Shown: positions 23,701 to 33,900 of the stretch, in pieces
Numbering within the stretch: the first letter of the stretch is position 1
Layout: each line of letters begins with the position of its first letter
Source: Acanthopleura granulata
Taxonomy: Eukaryota > Mollusca > Polyplacophora > Chitonida > Chitonidae
NCBI GenBank assembly: GCA_016165875.1
Contig: JABBOT010000015.1
Location: 5,687,928 to 5,751,927 of the forward strand
Length of the DNA: 64,000 nt
Direction: 5' to 3'
Translations under genes and position numbers: made by a program
Notes under the pieces: generated by a model
Database searches by the model: none
What the model was told of the DNA's origin: nothing
The model's input: the letters and a program-made list of their open reading frames with translations, nothing else

Positions 23701-26700
23701 AAATATTTGTCAAACGTTGTTCTAATTTGTAACGTTCCTAAAACTCCATTAAAAATTATTAGAATGCCCTAAACTAGAGATGGTTGACAGAAAATAAATA
23801 TCAAAGCTGTGTCGTTGACAAATAAAAGAAAGTCATGCCTTAAGTGCCATCGTATTTTATTCTACTTTAAATGTTCTTGACGGCGCATCAAAGACTCTGA
23901 AAGTGTAAAAGAAATTAATTTGGGGCAGATTTTTGCACAGCGTTTTGAATGACACTAACTTTATAAAAGGCTTGCGTTCTCTTTAAGGAAAACAACTCCA
24001 CGCTAACAACTGGCTTGTTAACTTCAACACAACAGTGTGCTACCTGGGTGATTCTAGAATAGGTTACGTCACTGCAACATAAGACTTATTTTATGCATAG
24101 CAAAAGATAGCCCGTTACGCCAGCAAAAGTGTTCTGCTGGATTAACAGAATAAATAAAGGTCCCATATTATAAGATAAAAGTTTACTACAAACTTTTATC
24201 TTATAATATGGGACCTTTATTTATTCTGTTAATCCAGCAGAACACTTTTGCTGGCGTAACGGGCTATCTTTTGCTAATAAGTACACTGAGAACATAGTAT
24301 TCTGTTGACTCCACACATTCATTTCATTGATTAAACCACCACCACCACCATCCGCATGTAATGTACGCATAAATTTACCCACCGGGCAGTTTAGGAATGA
24401 CCACTTTCTCCATGCACCCTGGTGCCTCACAGCAGAAGGCACACACATCAGATTCCAGCAGGGTGCCCTCGTAGCAATCCATCTTGTTGTTGTCGTGAAC
24501 CATAGACCGGCAGTACTGAGGACACAATACAAACACACTGGATACAGTTCATGTTACGTGTAATCTCGCTTGGCCACGTGAATTTGTATTCAAAATGGTA
24601 AATTGAGATCTCGCACCTTTTTACGAGAATACGAGTACAAGACAAGGTTTCAGCAGCGAAGGGGGCGAATTTCAAGTTTTAGATACAAAATGGTATTCTA
24701 TGACTGAAACGTGAAAACGAGATAATCTGTTGACTTGCAAGTATCGCTTAAAAACGTGCTTTTACCTAAAATATATTATGAATTTATGACCGAAAAAAAA
24801 ACAACAACTTGAAATAATACAAAATTTCTCATAACGGCAGGTAGTTTCCAGTCATGGTTTATAGAAACGCGAGAAAATTGCAAAGTTTATCAAAGAGGTT
24901 GGACAATATTATGCTTATTTCGATAAAGTATTTTTTCTAACAGCCACTACGACAGTGGAAATTGACATTTAACCGTGGTCCGCTGGCTAGCATGAAACGC
25001 AGCAATTTTGTCTGGGTTATGAAGTATTTGTGCCAAGAATTATTTATTTATTTGATTGGTATTTTATGCCGTGCTCAAGAGTATTTCACTTCTACGACGG
25101 CGGTCAGCATTGTGTTGGGAGGAAACCGAGCAGAGCCCGGCGGAAACCCACTACCATCCGCAGGATGCTGGCAGACCTTCCCATCTACGGCCGCAGAGGA
25201 AGCCAGCATGAGCTGGACTTGAACTCACAGCGACCGCATTGGTGGGCGGCTTCTGGGTCATTGCGCTGTGATAGCGTGCTAACCGACTGAGCTACGGAGG
25301 CCCCTTGTGCCAAGAAGGAAACAGTCATTGTCACCTGAGACTGTAGTAAGCTGCTAGTCATTTATGACATGATCAAGAAACTTACTCCCGCCACAACACA
25401 TTGGTTTGGAAATACTTTGCAGTGTTCTTCACACATGTATTTTATATATAAAGTACAAATAACATTAAAAAAAGTGTCCTGTTCCTATGTTATTACATGT
25501 TACACTGACTCTCAACTCGGAAGATTTACATCACAGATAATAAAGAGCTGGTATCTTTTTTCTGATCTATCAATCCCTCATAAGCTTAAAAGTATGGCCG
25601 CCTTCAGATTCCAAGTCGGCAGCCGAATACTCCACGATTGAATCGAAGATAATTTAACAACGAATTCATACAAAATCAAACAGGCTTTTGCATTCAAATT
25701 GGTAATCTTCTTAATGACTAGTGCCTCAGTCATGAGCTCTCTTTCACTTTTATCTGCCCCACTTTTCAGTACTTACCTCATCGGATCTGCAAGAAGAGGT
25801 TAATCGCCCTTTGTTATAGAACACCATGCAGACCTGCCGACATGCAGTATTATTACATATTAAAACAGGGGATCAGTTTCCTTTCTTCTGCAACGGTTAA
25901 GGGTGAAGACAGATCGAAGGGAAGCATTTTCTTACATCTAATGTTATACGGATACATGCCAATTTGCGAAGCAAACGAAAAATCTTCCATTAGTTATATT
26001 GGAATTGTAAATCCTTCTGTCAGATGATAATTTTGCAGTAGACACTGATTGATAAGTGAATATGGGTTATGAAATATTAGGTACAAGTTGTGAAGATTTC
26101 ACGGTCCATCTATGAGCTGGACTGATAAATGTATTTTAGTCGAACATAAATGATGGCGCAGCCAGTTTCTCAGTAACCAGAAATCGAAAACAATCAAGGA
26201 TGCCACCAAACCGTTTGCGAGACAGTTTTCCTTTCTTTTATTTATAAAGGTCTTTGACATGATCTTGCAATGGCGGTACATCATATGGCTTTACATTGAA
26301 TCCAAAGACTACCTAAGACAGGTTCATATACAGGTTATTATTTCATGCACACCGTCTCTGATAGGAAATGCTTTTTGACTCCTCGTCCAATTCTGGCCAT
26401 GGGGTATTGTCGTAGTGGGCGGCGTCCGTCCGTCTGTCTGTCCATTTTCCTCGTAAACGCTTAGTCTCTAGAACGTTTTATCCCATGTTCACCAAACTTA
26501 CACCACACTTACACATTGGCATGAAAAAGAACCCTATTGATTTTCAGCGACATTGACTTTATTCTTCAAGCTCACTGGGGACATTTTATCTAAATTTTAT
26601 ACAAGGCTTGTAAACGCTCTATCTCTACAACAGTTTAGCCCGTTCACCAAACTTATACATTGGTATGAGGAAGAACCCTACTGATTTTCCGTGACCGTGG

Positions 26701-29700
26701 ACCTTTTTCTTCAAGGTCATTTGGGTTAGTAGAGTTAAATTCTTGTAAACGTTCTATCTAGGAATGTTTAGCCCAAGTTCACCAAACTTACACCATATTT
26801 ACAAACTGGCATCAGGAAGAACGCCATTGATTTTCAGCGACCTTGACCTTTTTCTTCAAGGTCATTCGGGACGTTTAAATTAAATTTTATAAAAGGCTTG
26901 TAAACACAAGTTCTCCAAACTTACAGCCTACTTGCACTTCAGCATTAGGAAGAATTCTATTAATTTTCAATAACCTTGACTTTTTCCTTTACAGTCATTA
27001 GAGTCATGTAATGTTAATTTTATAAAAAAATTGTAAACTCTCTATCTCTTGAACAGTTTGCCCCAAGTGCTCCAAATTTACACAACACATACACAATTTT
27101 ATGAATGGTTAGTATTATAAATAATATCTTTTGAATTTGTATCTATTCGTTGCATTGTACATGGGCTTAACACCGATGGGTTTTAAGTGCATTGCACAGT
27201 ATTCTTTAGCTGTGATGATGAGCCCTATACGAGAGAAAGGCTTTCTTGTTGTTGCTGTCATTGATGGTATTCGTCTTGTTTCTAAACGTTGGCAGCGGCC
27301 TTTAAAATACGCATCGGTCTGATCTTTTGACCCACCTTTTTTGCAGTTTATGTGGTTTGTGTGTTTTGTTTTCAAAGCATCATCCAGATAACTTTTGATA
27401 GAGAAAACCGTGGTATCTGTAGTATCGTTAACTTAATCTAAGAGTATTTAGTATACACACCTCCTGGGTCAGTTCACAATTATGGGGGTGAGCCAAACAT
27501 TCGGACACATCTGTCACCCCCTCACACAGATAACAGTTGGACTGGATCACCGGTGTCGGTGTTGTCATGGGAGACGGCGTCGTCAGGGGAGGAGATGTTG
27601 TTGGCCTCTGGGTGGTGAACTGGCCTGAAGTGAGACATCGATGATGACGGTGGTGATGATGATGATGACAACGGCGACGACGAGGACAATGACGATGGTG
27701 ACGATGAAGACGATGACTGATGAATTATGACGACGACGGATGATGATGAATGATGAATTGAATTGTGACCACGATGATGATGATTGTGACGATGATGGAT
27801 TGAGATGATGATGAATGAGGATGATGAATTGTGACGACGACGACGGTGATGATGATGATGTTGATGGATGGTGATGATGATGGCGACGACGACGACGACG
27901 ATGACGATGATATACATGTTCTAGTCCCTGCCGATAATCATGACGGTGGTGATAATAAGAATTCTGGCATTCCAGATCAACAGATCGAGACTTTATTGAG
28001 GCAGTGTAAGAAAAATTAATACATTAAATACCAACTGAAGACTACAGAAAGGAGAGCAAGACGAGAGCAGCATTGGCAGTGTGCTAGTTGGCAAATGGTC
28101 ACGTGTAACCGCTGGAAGAAGATCTCGATTTATTCAGTCTGAGGTGTATTATAATATATTAGTAATACGATGCCAGAATGCCCACAAAACCACATCGCAA
28201 AAGAGGACTGGGCTCGAATTATTTTATGGGGGTGAAGATTCCCCATGGATTCCTTGCTTGGACCAGCTGTCGCGATGTGATGGCGCATTATGCCGCGGGA
28301 GTTACCTCCCTTCTAATATAACTCTGCACGTCAGTTTCACTTCGACATTAACTTCGGTCCACCTTAAAGAGCGTTTCAAGATCCAGAAAAACGGTTCCAA
28401 TTCACTAAAAACTAGAACCATTCCCAGCGAAGAAAGCAAAACATTTGCACACCATTAAAACAGGATTTGAAAATCCAAATTTTATGTTATGTTTCCAAAT
28501 GTATTCTCAAATTTTTGACTAACGAGAGTATGGCGTTATCGGGCAAGGAGTTCCTAAAAGTTTAATGACGTCATATAAATTACCTGGAAAGAGGACGTAG
28601 TGGTACTTGTCGATACATGCGACGTCATCACAGCACCAGACACATCCGGGTCCTGGGCCAGGCAGTCCAAGAGCACAGCGGACAGGGTCATGCACCTCAT
28701 CCCGAAGACAGTGCTGACAGCGAATGAAACAAAAACATATGATGGAGAGATATAACGGGATTATCGACAGGGTACGAAGTCGGTTTGTTTTGATACAAAG
28801 AATACGATTTAGTTTTGTATGACGTAAAAGTTGGCTATATTTCTTGATCTTTTCTTTATTGGATCTGCTGGCAAATTCTCCTTTATCCAATGATAGTTTG
28901 GCGTTCAAATCATGTAAGCCCAGAACAGACTTCAATGCGTGTCATTTTGAAGAAATTTTCCCTTTTGATTCCGCATTACTTGAAGTGCATCGTTTTAACA
29001 ATGTCCCCAATCTACGTCACTATACACACTGTTCTGCCTGCTTAAGTGCTTAAAGAAGATAAAGCCTCACCTCAAAAGTCACATTTAAAGACGAGGAGGA
29101 ATAATGAAATGTGCTTTTCCAATCACACACATTAGATCATGACTTCAACTTAACATGGAGTGCTGTAAGTCCTTGCGTTGCAAGAATCTTTTAAGTCAAC
29201 ACTGATGATGATGTGAGGTGCGCCTTACCTCTGTAGGGCGACACGCCGTCTCCATCGCTATCCCATGCGGATCTTCATGTGCATGAATCTGACAAACCTT
29301 GAACCGATAGAAAGGAAGAAAACTGAAGGTACAATAAGTTGACATTGCAAGGGATTTAGTGTGTTATGCTCCTTCACCTGGGTTGGAAGCTTAAGGTATT
29401 CCAAGGTGAGGCATGTCCCGTTCACTTTTGTAAAGCTGTATGTGATTGGTGCCTCTTTCTTAAAAGCCACCTCGATTGGATAAATATGGTCGTCGTCAAG
29501 TCCGAGGGCATGTTGAACCAGCCAAGTTTCGATCCGGTTTGCGCCAAGATTTATTTATTTGGTTGTTGTTAAACACCGTCCTCAGAATTTTTTTACTACG
29601 CCTAGAAAACGGCGGCCATATTTATATATGTAACAAGGAAACCGGTGAATCCATAGCAATTAAACTGCCTTGATGACGTTACCAGATGACTGACAAGTAT

Positions 29701-32160
29701 GATTTTAACAGAAATAAGTTTTGTTTTGTGTGCATACGGAATGGCCCGCCCTGCGCATGCGTTGATAGGCACTTGAAACTGCTTTCTAACTTACTTTATA
29801 ATTACAGGCTTACAAACTCAGATCTCGTTTAGCCGCGCACTCACTCTACTGACTATAATACTTTAATCGCCAGATTTCAAATAACTCCTGTATTCATCAC
29901 GCTGATGCATGATCCTTGAGAGGTCAAATCTTAGGACGAATCAAAACTGCCATTTCAAGACATATATAGAATACAGATAAAATGAAAAGTCAGCTTCATT
30001 TTCAAAACACGGAAGGAAGAATTCGATTGGAGGTACAGCTGATTTAAGGGCTGGGTATAATTCCATATGTGGTAAGCGACGACAAGGGAGTTATTTGATT
30101 TATTTATTTGATTTATTTATTTGGTGTTTCGCGCCGTACTCAAGAATATCACTTATACGACAGCGGCCAGCATTATTGTTTGAGGAAACCGGGCAGAGCC
30201 CGGGAGAAACCCACGACGATCCGCACATTACTGGCAGACCTTCCCACGTACTGCCAGAGATGAAGCCAGCATGACCTGGGCTTGAACTCACAGCGACCGG
30301 AGCTCTTTTGTCGCTTAAGGTACAGAAAGTTCTAATCTGCCATGTGACTTGTAAAATGTTAGGCAAATTTTGTTGACATTAATTTACTAATCATCTTTCT
30401 TGCCATGTTCTGTAAGCGCAAATGACACATATTTTCTCCAGGAATTTTTCACAAACGCTCAGGTAGATAATTTTTGGATGATTCTACTGAAAATAACTTT
30501 TTGTTCATTTCTATTAAGATGTCTATGTTATAGTTATACATGAAATGAAAATTAGTTGTCTAACGTTTCTGACGGGTCACATTATACACCAGGACTTATT
30601 TTACCTTTAACAACAAAAGAGTTCTATCTCAAAACTCCACAGTTATAAAGTCAGCACCTGTAGAAAGAGCGGGAACCAGGCCCGGCTTTCGTGAGACTGA
30701 TATGTCCTTTGGGGTATTTTGATTCCTCACAACTAACCTCGTTTGCATTGCAGATGGGATGAGGACCTGGATGACATTCCAACCAGCCCTCGTGCGTCTT
30801 ACAATCCGGGCAATACAGCTGGGCCAATGAAAACCCTTGGAACATGTGTGAAAATATAAAATAGTAAAGCAGCGTACGTCACACGTTGATAACTAAGAGA
30901 TGACTTTGCTTTGTTACCCACTTCAACGATGGAGTAAAGTTGAAACAAACGGTTCTTACGACTGGCAAGTGCCTTGTTTTCTTGACTACATTACCAGTGG
31001 AAAGAGATTGGAAGAAATATTGATACAGAGATAGCATTATTTCCACATTAACCCATATTTTCTATACATTCTTACAGTATTGAAATAATGTAAAAATTTA
31101 TATGCCTGGTCAGTATGTCTATAGTTGTGATGAAATGACTTGTAAACTTGTTCACGAGTGTTTGCAGATGTTGAAATGTGATATATTTACACACTTAAGC
31201 ACACCCGTGATTTAGAGACTTGAACACACCCGTGATGTACAACCTTGCACACATAAGTGACGTCCGGACGTGCACATATCTGTCACGTACAGACTTCCAC
31301 TCACCAGTGATGTACAGCCTTGCACACAGCCATAATGTAGAGACTTGCACATACCCGTGACGTACAGACTTCCACACACCCGTCATATACAGACTTGCAC
31401 TCACCTGTGTCGTAAAAACTGGTACACACCCTTGATGTACAGATTTCCACACATCCGTGATGTACAGACTTGCACACACCAATGATGTACAGTCTTGCAG
31501 ACATCCGTGAGGTACTGATTTGCACACAACCGTGATCTACAGCCTTGCACACACCATTGATGTACAGAATTGCGCATACCCGAGGTGTACAGACTTACAC
31601 AGAACAGTGATGTACAGACTTGCACACACCCTTGACATATAGGCTTGCTCACATAAGTGACATACAGACTTGCACAGATAAGTGGCGTACAGATGTGTAC
31701 ACACCCGTGATGTACAGCCTTGCAATCACCCGTGATTTACAGACTTGCACACATCTGTGATGTACATTCTTGCACACATCCGTGATGTACAGACTTGCGC
31801 ACACCCGAGATGTACAGATTTGTCCACACAAGTGATGTACAGATTTACTCACACACACACCCGTGATGTACAGACTTGCACATACCCGGGATCTAAAAAA
31901 TTGCACACACCCGTGATGTACAGGCGCAGAGCTCGAAATAGGAGGACAGAGTGGCTCACGAGTTACCAGTGACTTCATCAATGGCGTCATTTCCGAATTT
32001 TCCGACCAATGGCTATAACTTTTCTTCATTTCTCTTAAAACCGTAATCTGGGTTTTAGAACTCCTTTTCAAGTTTTCTTTAACATGTCCAGTTTCTTTTG
32101 GACGTGAGTACACTTACCTATTTGCCAGATGGCAATCCCGAACAGCAAAAAGATCCTCAT
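20533..32160 (-). CDS. Ten-exon gene for a secreted protein with three 12-cysteine, Ly6/uPAR-like modules
   Basis: CDS is the complement of 32118-32160, 30738-30835, 29229-29297, 28584-28713, 27461-27624, 25777-25833, 24383-24515, 22956-23140, 22650-22712 and 20533-20709. It totals 1119 nt: 372 residues plus TGA. Residues 1-20 form a signal peptide, so the protein should enter the secretory pathway. Modules span C23-C103, C144-C221 and C268-C360. Each has 12 cysteines spaced C-x2-C-x8-C-x6/7-C-x5-7-C-x12-16-C-x5/6-C-x10/11-C-x10-23-C-x2-C-C-x4-C. Thr/Pro-rich linkers at about 114-143 and 232-267 look mucin-like, and the second has an N-M-T sequon. The final CC-x4-C resembles the end of Ly6/uPAR three-finger domains, but there are two more cysteines than the usual 8-10 and no Asn after the last one. 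There is no transmembrane segment or GPI signal in this model, so it reads as soluble. Function is unknown; ligand binding, extracellular matrix or defence are guesses. The least certain point is whether exon 10 is terminal. Confidence 0.85.
21219..21363 (+). mobile_element. SINE family 1, 5'-truncated, in intron 9
   Basis: Body and tail (AACGCCAATCAAAGAAAAG) opposite in orientation to the cysteine-rich gene. Confidence 0.82.
21903..22200 (-). mobile_element. SINE family 2 in intron 9
   Basis: TTATTTATTTGATTGCTGTT tail, then CATCGACATTTGGCAAAGTA and TGACAAACTTTCCCGCGTCT. Confidence 0.68.
22650..22712 (-). CDS. Exon 9: central third of module 3
   Basis: 63 nt, 21 codons, phase 0-0, with acceptor CCCCCTTACAG and donor CGG|GTAAGT. 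It encodes I-C-M-V-E-Y-D-P-H-G and a second cysteine. It shares C-M-V with exon 6 and D-P-H-G with exon 3. Only 243 nt of intron separate it from exon 8. Confidence 0.83.
22956..23140 (-). CDS. Exon 8: Pro/Thr linker and N-terminal third of module 3
   Basis: 185 nt, phase 1-0, with acceptor TTTACTTTAATAG and donor GAG|GTGAGT. About 33 residues of Pro/Thr/Leu/Gly-rich linker with an N-M-T sequon precede INCHVCED and two further cysteines, ending in D-R-N-E. Organisation is the same as exon 5. Confidence 0.85.
24098..24276. repeat. Perfect palindrome: 87-bp arms, 5-bp spacer
   Basis: The left arm (24098-24184) and right arm (24190-24276) are exact reverse complements around the spacer ACTAC. 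It lies in intron 7, starting about 107 bp past the exon 7 donor in the direction of transcription. The RNA would form an 87-bp uninterrupted hairpin. It may be a young fold-back insertion or an assembly/library fold-back artefact. Confidence 0.95.
24383..24515 (-). CDS. Exon 7: C-terminal third of module 2
   Basis: 133 nt, phase 0-1, with acceptor TTGTGTCCTCAG and donor CCCG|GTGGGT. It opens Y-C-R-S-M-V-H-D and contains VCAFCCEAPGC, the module-end signature. Like exon 4, it ends in Pro plus a split Gly codon. The opening and final cysteine pattern align with exon 4 almost residue for residue. Confidence 0.88.
24885..25770. repeat. Segment shared with 44.8-45.4 kb (intron 6 side)
   Basis: TTGGACAATATT, GTATTTTTTCTAACAGCCA and GCTAGCATGAAACG open both copies. 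CAGTCATGAGCT and CTTTTA close them. This copy carries the SINE at 25040-25304 and runs to within a few bases of exon 6. Confidence 0.8.
25040..25304 (-). mobile_element. Full-length tRNA-headed SINE in intron 6, with 12-bp target duplication
   Basis: The tRNA-like head is at the high-coordinate end (…GCGTGCTAACCGACTGAGCTA…), then the body, then an AATA-type tail. TTGTGCCAAGAA is duplicated at 25028-25039 and 25305-25316. It sits in the same orientation as the cysteine-rich gene. The related segment at 44.9 kb lacks the element, an empty site. Confidence 0.93.
25777..25833 (-). CDS. Exon 6: central third of module 2
   Basis: 57 nt, 19 codons, phase 0-0, with acceptor GCATGTCGGCAG and donor GAG|GTAAGT. 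It encodes V-C-M-V and ends C-R-S-D-E, the same frame, phase and cysteine positions as exons 3 and 9. It is the shortest member of the class and too short to be found as an open reading frame. It was located by looking for the expected phase 0-0 cassette between exons 5 and 7. Confidence 0.85.
26430..27085. repeat. About four tandem copies of a ~165-bp repeat in intron 5
   Basis: Each unit has TTGTAAACGCTCTATCTC-like sequence, then CACCAAACTTACA, a GGAAGAACCCTATTGATTTT-like stretch and a CCTTGACCTTTTTCTTCAAG block. Copies are 70-90% alike by eye. No coding capacity. Confidence 0.85.
27461..27624 (-). CDS. Exon 5: Thr/Pro linker and N-terminal third of module 2
   Basis: 164 nt, phase 1-0, with acceptor TCTCACTTCAG and donor GAG|GTGTGT. 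The first ~28 residues are rich in Thr, Pro and Ser, a likely O-glycosylated spacer. They are followed by NCYLCEG and two more cysteines, ending in L-T-Q-E. A long GAT/GAC-type repeat abuts the acceptor on the intron side. Confidence 0.88.
27632..27915. repeat. GAT/GAC trinucleotide-rich tract in intron 4
   Basis: Imperfect runs of GATGAT, GACGAC and GATGAC on the plus strand (ATC/GTC on the transcript). The tract ends within about 10 bp of the exon 5 acceptor. It creates a His/Ser-rich pseudo-ORF on the minus strand and an Asp-rich one on the plus strand, neither believed to be protein. Confidence 0.9.
28584..28713 (-). CDS. Exon 4: C-terminal third of module 1
   Basis: 130 nt, phase 0-1, with acceptor TTCGCTGTCAG and donor CCAG|GTAATT. 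It opens H-C-L-R-D-E-V-H-D and carries the GCVWCCDDVAC signature, the C-x2-C-C-x4-C end of the module. A Gly/Pro-rich stretch fills the loop before it. The V-H-D motif is shared with exon 7. Confidence 0.88.
29229..29297 (-). CDS. Exon 3: central third of module 1
   Basis: 69 nt, 23 codons, phase 0-0, with acceptor ...GGTTCAAG and donor GAG|GTAAGG. It begins V-C and ends C-R-P-T-E, with an E-D-P-H-G stretch between the two cysteines. The same D-P-H-G motif recurs at the same place in exon 9, which supports the pairing of these exons. Confidence 0.85.
29548..29650 (-). mobile_element. SINE tail/body remnant in intron 2
   Basis: TTTATTTATTTGGTTGTTGT tail, then a decayed body containing ACGGCGGCCATA. 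Family uncertain. Confidence 0.5.
30091..30300 (-). mobile_element. SINE family 1 lacking the tRNA head, intron 2
   Basis: Tail and body through CATGACCTGGGCTTGAACTC. The head is replaced by unrelated DNA after 30300. Same orientation as the cysteine-rich gene. Confidence 0.85.
30738..30835 (-). CDS. Exon 2: end of signal peptide and N-terminal third of module 1
   Basis: 98 nt, entering in phase 1 after a T-rich tract ending TTCCAAG and leaving in phase 0 at GAG|GTTAGT. It encodes FSLAQLYCPDC and then two more cysteines, ending ...CNANE. This is the same class as exons 5 and 8, which also end in Glu (Q-E, N-E) before the donor. A second AG 18 nt further in would change phase and drop the signal-peptide end, so it is less likely. 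Confidence 0.85.
31195..31925. repeat. 25-bp minisatellite, about 29 copies, in intron 1
   Basis: The unit is close to GATGTACAGACTTGCACACA plus CCCGT, with diverged copies. The period is 25 bp, seen as repeated TGTAC at 31461, 31486 and so on. As 25 is not a multiple of three and the unit lacks stops in several frames, it produces long spurious overlapping ORFs on the minus strand. It lies between the signal-peptide exon and exon 2. Confidence 0.93.
32118..32160 (-). CDS. Exon 1: start codon and signal peptide
   Basis: The 43-nt coding part reads MRIFLLFGIAIWQI plus the first base of a Gly codon, then a strong GTAAGT donor. A is at position -3 of the ATG, a good initiation context. Joined to exon 2, it gives a classic short positively charged N-terminus, a hydrophobic core and a probable cleavage site after ...FSLAQ, just before the first module. 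The phase-1 donor matches the phase of exon 2. This start is preferred because it is the only ATG that gives a signal peptide in frame with the modules. Confidence 0.85.
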
Positions 32161-33800
32161 AGTCACATCTGGAAGTCTGAATTAATACTTCCACAACAAG
32201 CATAATAAACTTTAGTAATCTTTCTGCGGAAGATCATACTCCTCACAGCGCGTGCTCCGATCTTTACGCTCTGTTAACATCTCTGTCACAGCTGGGCAGG
32301 TTTAATCTTTCGACCTCGTGCAACACCCGTGGCATTGTTTATGCTCAAATCAATCACTAGCGTTCTCACGCGGACCTATAATGAACAATCATCAATAAAT
32401 AATAATAATCTATATATGTGTGTGGGAGTCATGTTCTGCATACCGTACATAAAAAGTAATGCATACGTATCAAGTGGAAGTAATTTTTTTTTCGGCCCCC
32501 GACACCAGTGACCTTGGCATTATTCAAGATTTCTTTCCAAATTGTCTATTGGTGGCAGTGATACAAAGCGAGCGCGGAACACCGCGCATGCGCTGTGAGT
32601 AGGATGGTCAAAGATTTGAACTATTTGCTTTACATAGATATCGCATTCCTTATCACATATGGGAAAATCAAATCTGTTACTGATAATGCTGTTCGCTTGT
32701 CTTGGTAGCCAAAAGGTTGGACGGGGGACTGAAATAAGGCAATGTGTGTGTTATGTCGCATGGTCTCGTCTACTTCGCGTTAACGGGTGCCCAACGGTCA
32801 TTCTGATAGCGGAAGTGTTGTGAAGAGTAATGATATTCAGCAATTCAGCGCGAGGAGGTAGGTGAACTCTGACTGGCTTATACGCTTACACACGAGACCT
32901 TGTTTATGATGAAGGGCCAATAAACCTCTGAGTGCAAGGAATATATCGAATAGCCAATTAGAGTTCACTTACTTTCTTTGCATGTTGTTTTCGCATTCGG
33001 AACTTTTCTGTACTAGGATTGACAGATTTCAGGCCCAAATATTGTACCGAGAGTTTCTCTCGAACTTACCACTGTTGATCAGAATTACCCGACTCTCTGA
33101 AAACAGTTTGCTGTCAGTAATAAATCATTCTGTGGAATGGAGTCGCCGTCCAAATCTGTTTTTGCTACTGCTTATTACATCACTTTTCATTAGGCAAAAG
33201 ATTACGGGAGAGAGTGAGGTAAAAGGTATTTTATCTGTCACGTTGATCATCTAAAGAAACTCCATCATTCAAAGCATATGGATTGGCGAGAGATTTAAAG
33301 CCTTGCGTGTTAAAATTATGTTTATACAATATTGTAACATTGAATTAATATTCTGAACTGCTGTTTAGTATGTGTGTAGGCCTATATACATATGTCATAA
33401 TAACCTATTAGCCAGCAAAGATATATAAATTAATGCAGCGCATGTTGAATATATTTGTATCAGAAGCTGTTTTACCGTGAATCTAAGATACATAAATCTA
33501 ACCGCCATTGTATGGATCTCATATATTAATCCAGTCCAGTCATACGGCTCCATTATACAATCTTTCTTTTAATCTGAGCACGACTATTTCCTGTTTTATG
33601 TAAGCCGAATACATTTGATTTAGTATTCCATCAGGGCTACTCCCATAAAAGTTCAATTCAATTGAATTCAATTCATAATTTACCAAGACTTGGAATTCCA
33701 TTACATGTATCTTGCATGTGGCATACGGCATTTTACCGCGAATCTGCTGGATATACGTGGAACGATAGGTAAAAACAAAAGAACATCCAGCTTTAGACGA
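32161..33800. other. 5' flank of the cysteine-rich gene
   Basis: No TATA box is evident in the first 150 bp upstream of the start codon on the minus strand. No CpG-island-like composition is evident. The promoter must lie here or in an unseen upstream non-coding exon, but no element can be named. Confidence 0.35.
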
Positions 33801-33830
33801 CTTTGTTACATTTATACTTTTCCTAAGTTC

Positions 33831-33900
33831 ATTGGTGCTTTACGCCGTACTAAGAAAATTTCACTTTTACGAGAGCGTCAGCATTATGGTGAGAAGAAAG
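33831..33900 (-). mobile_element. Short SINE family 1 remnant
   Basis: Only about 70 bp: TTGGTGCTTTACGCCGTACT through CAGCATTATGGTGAGAAGAA. Confidence 0.65.

Noticed and set aside
27522..27917. 131-codon His/Ser-rich minus-strand ORF
   Set aside because: Frame product of the GAT/GAC tract. The real exon 5 (27461-27624) is in a different frame and begins at the acceptor beside the tract.
31649..32113. 154-codon Cys-rich minus-strand ORF, the longest in the window
   Set aside because: Generated by the 25-bp minisatellite. The region is intron 1 in the gene model.
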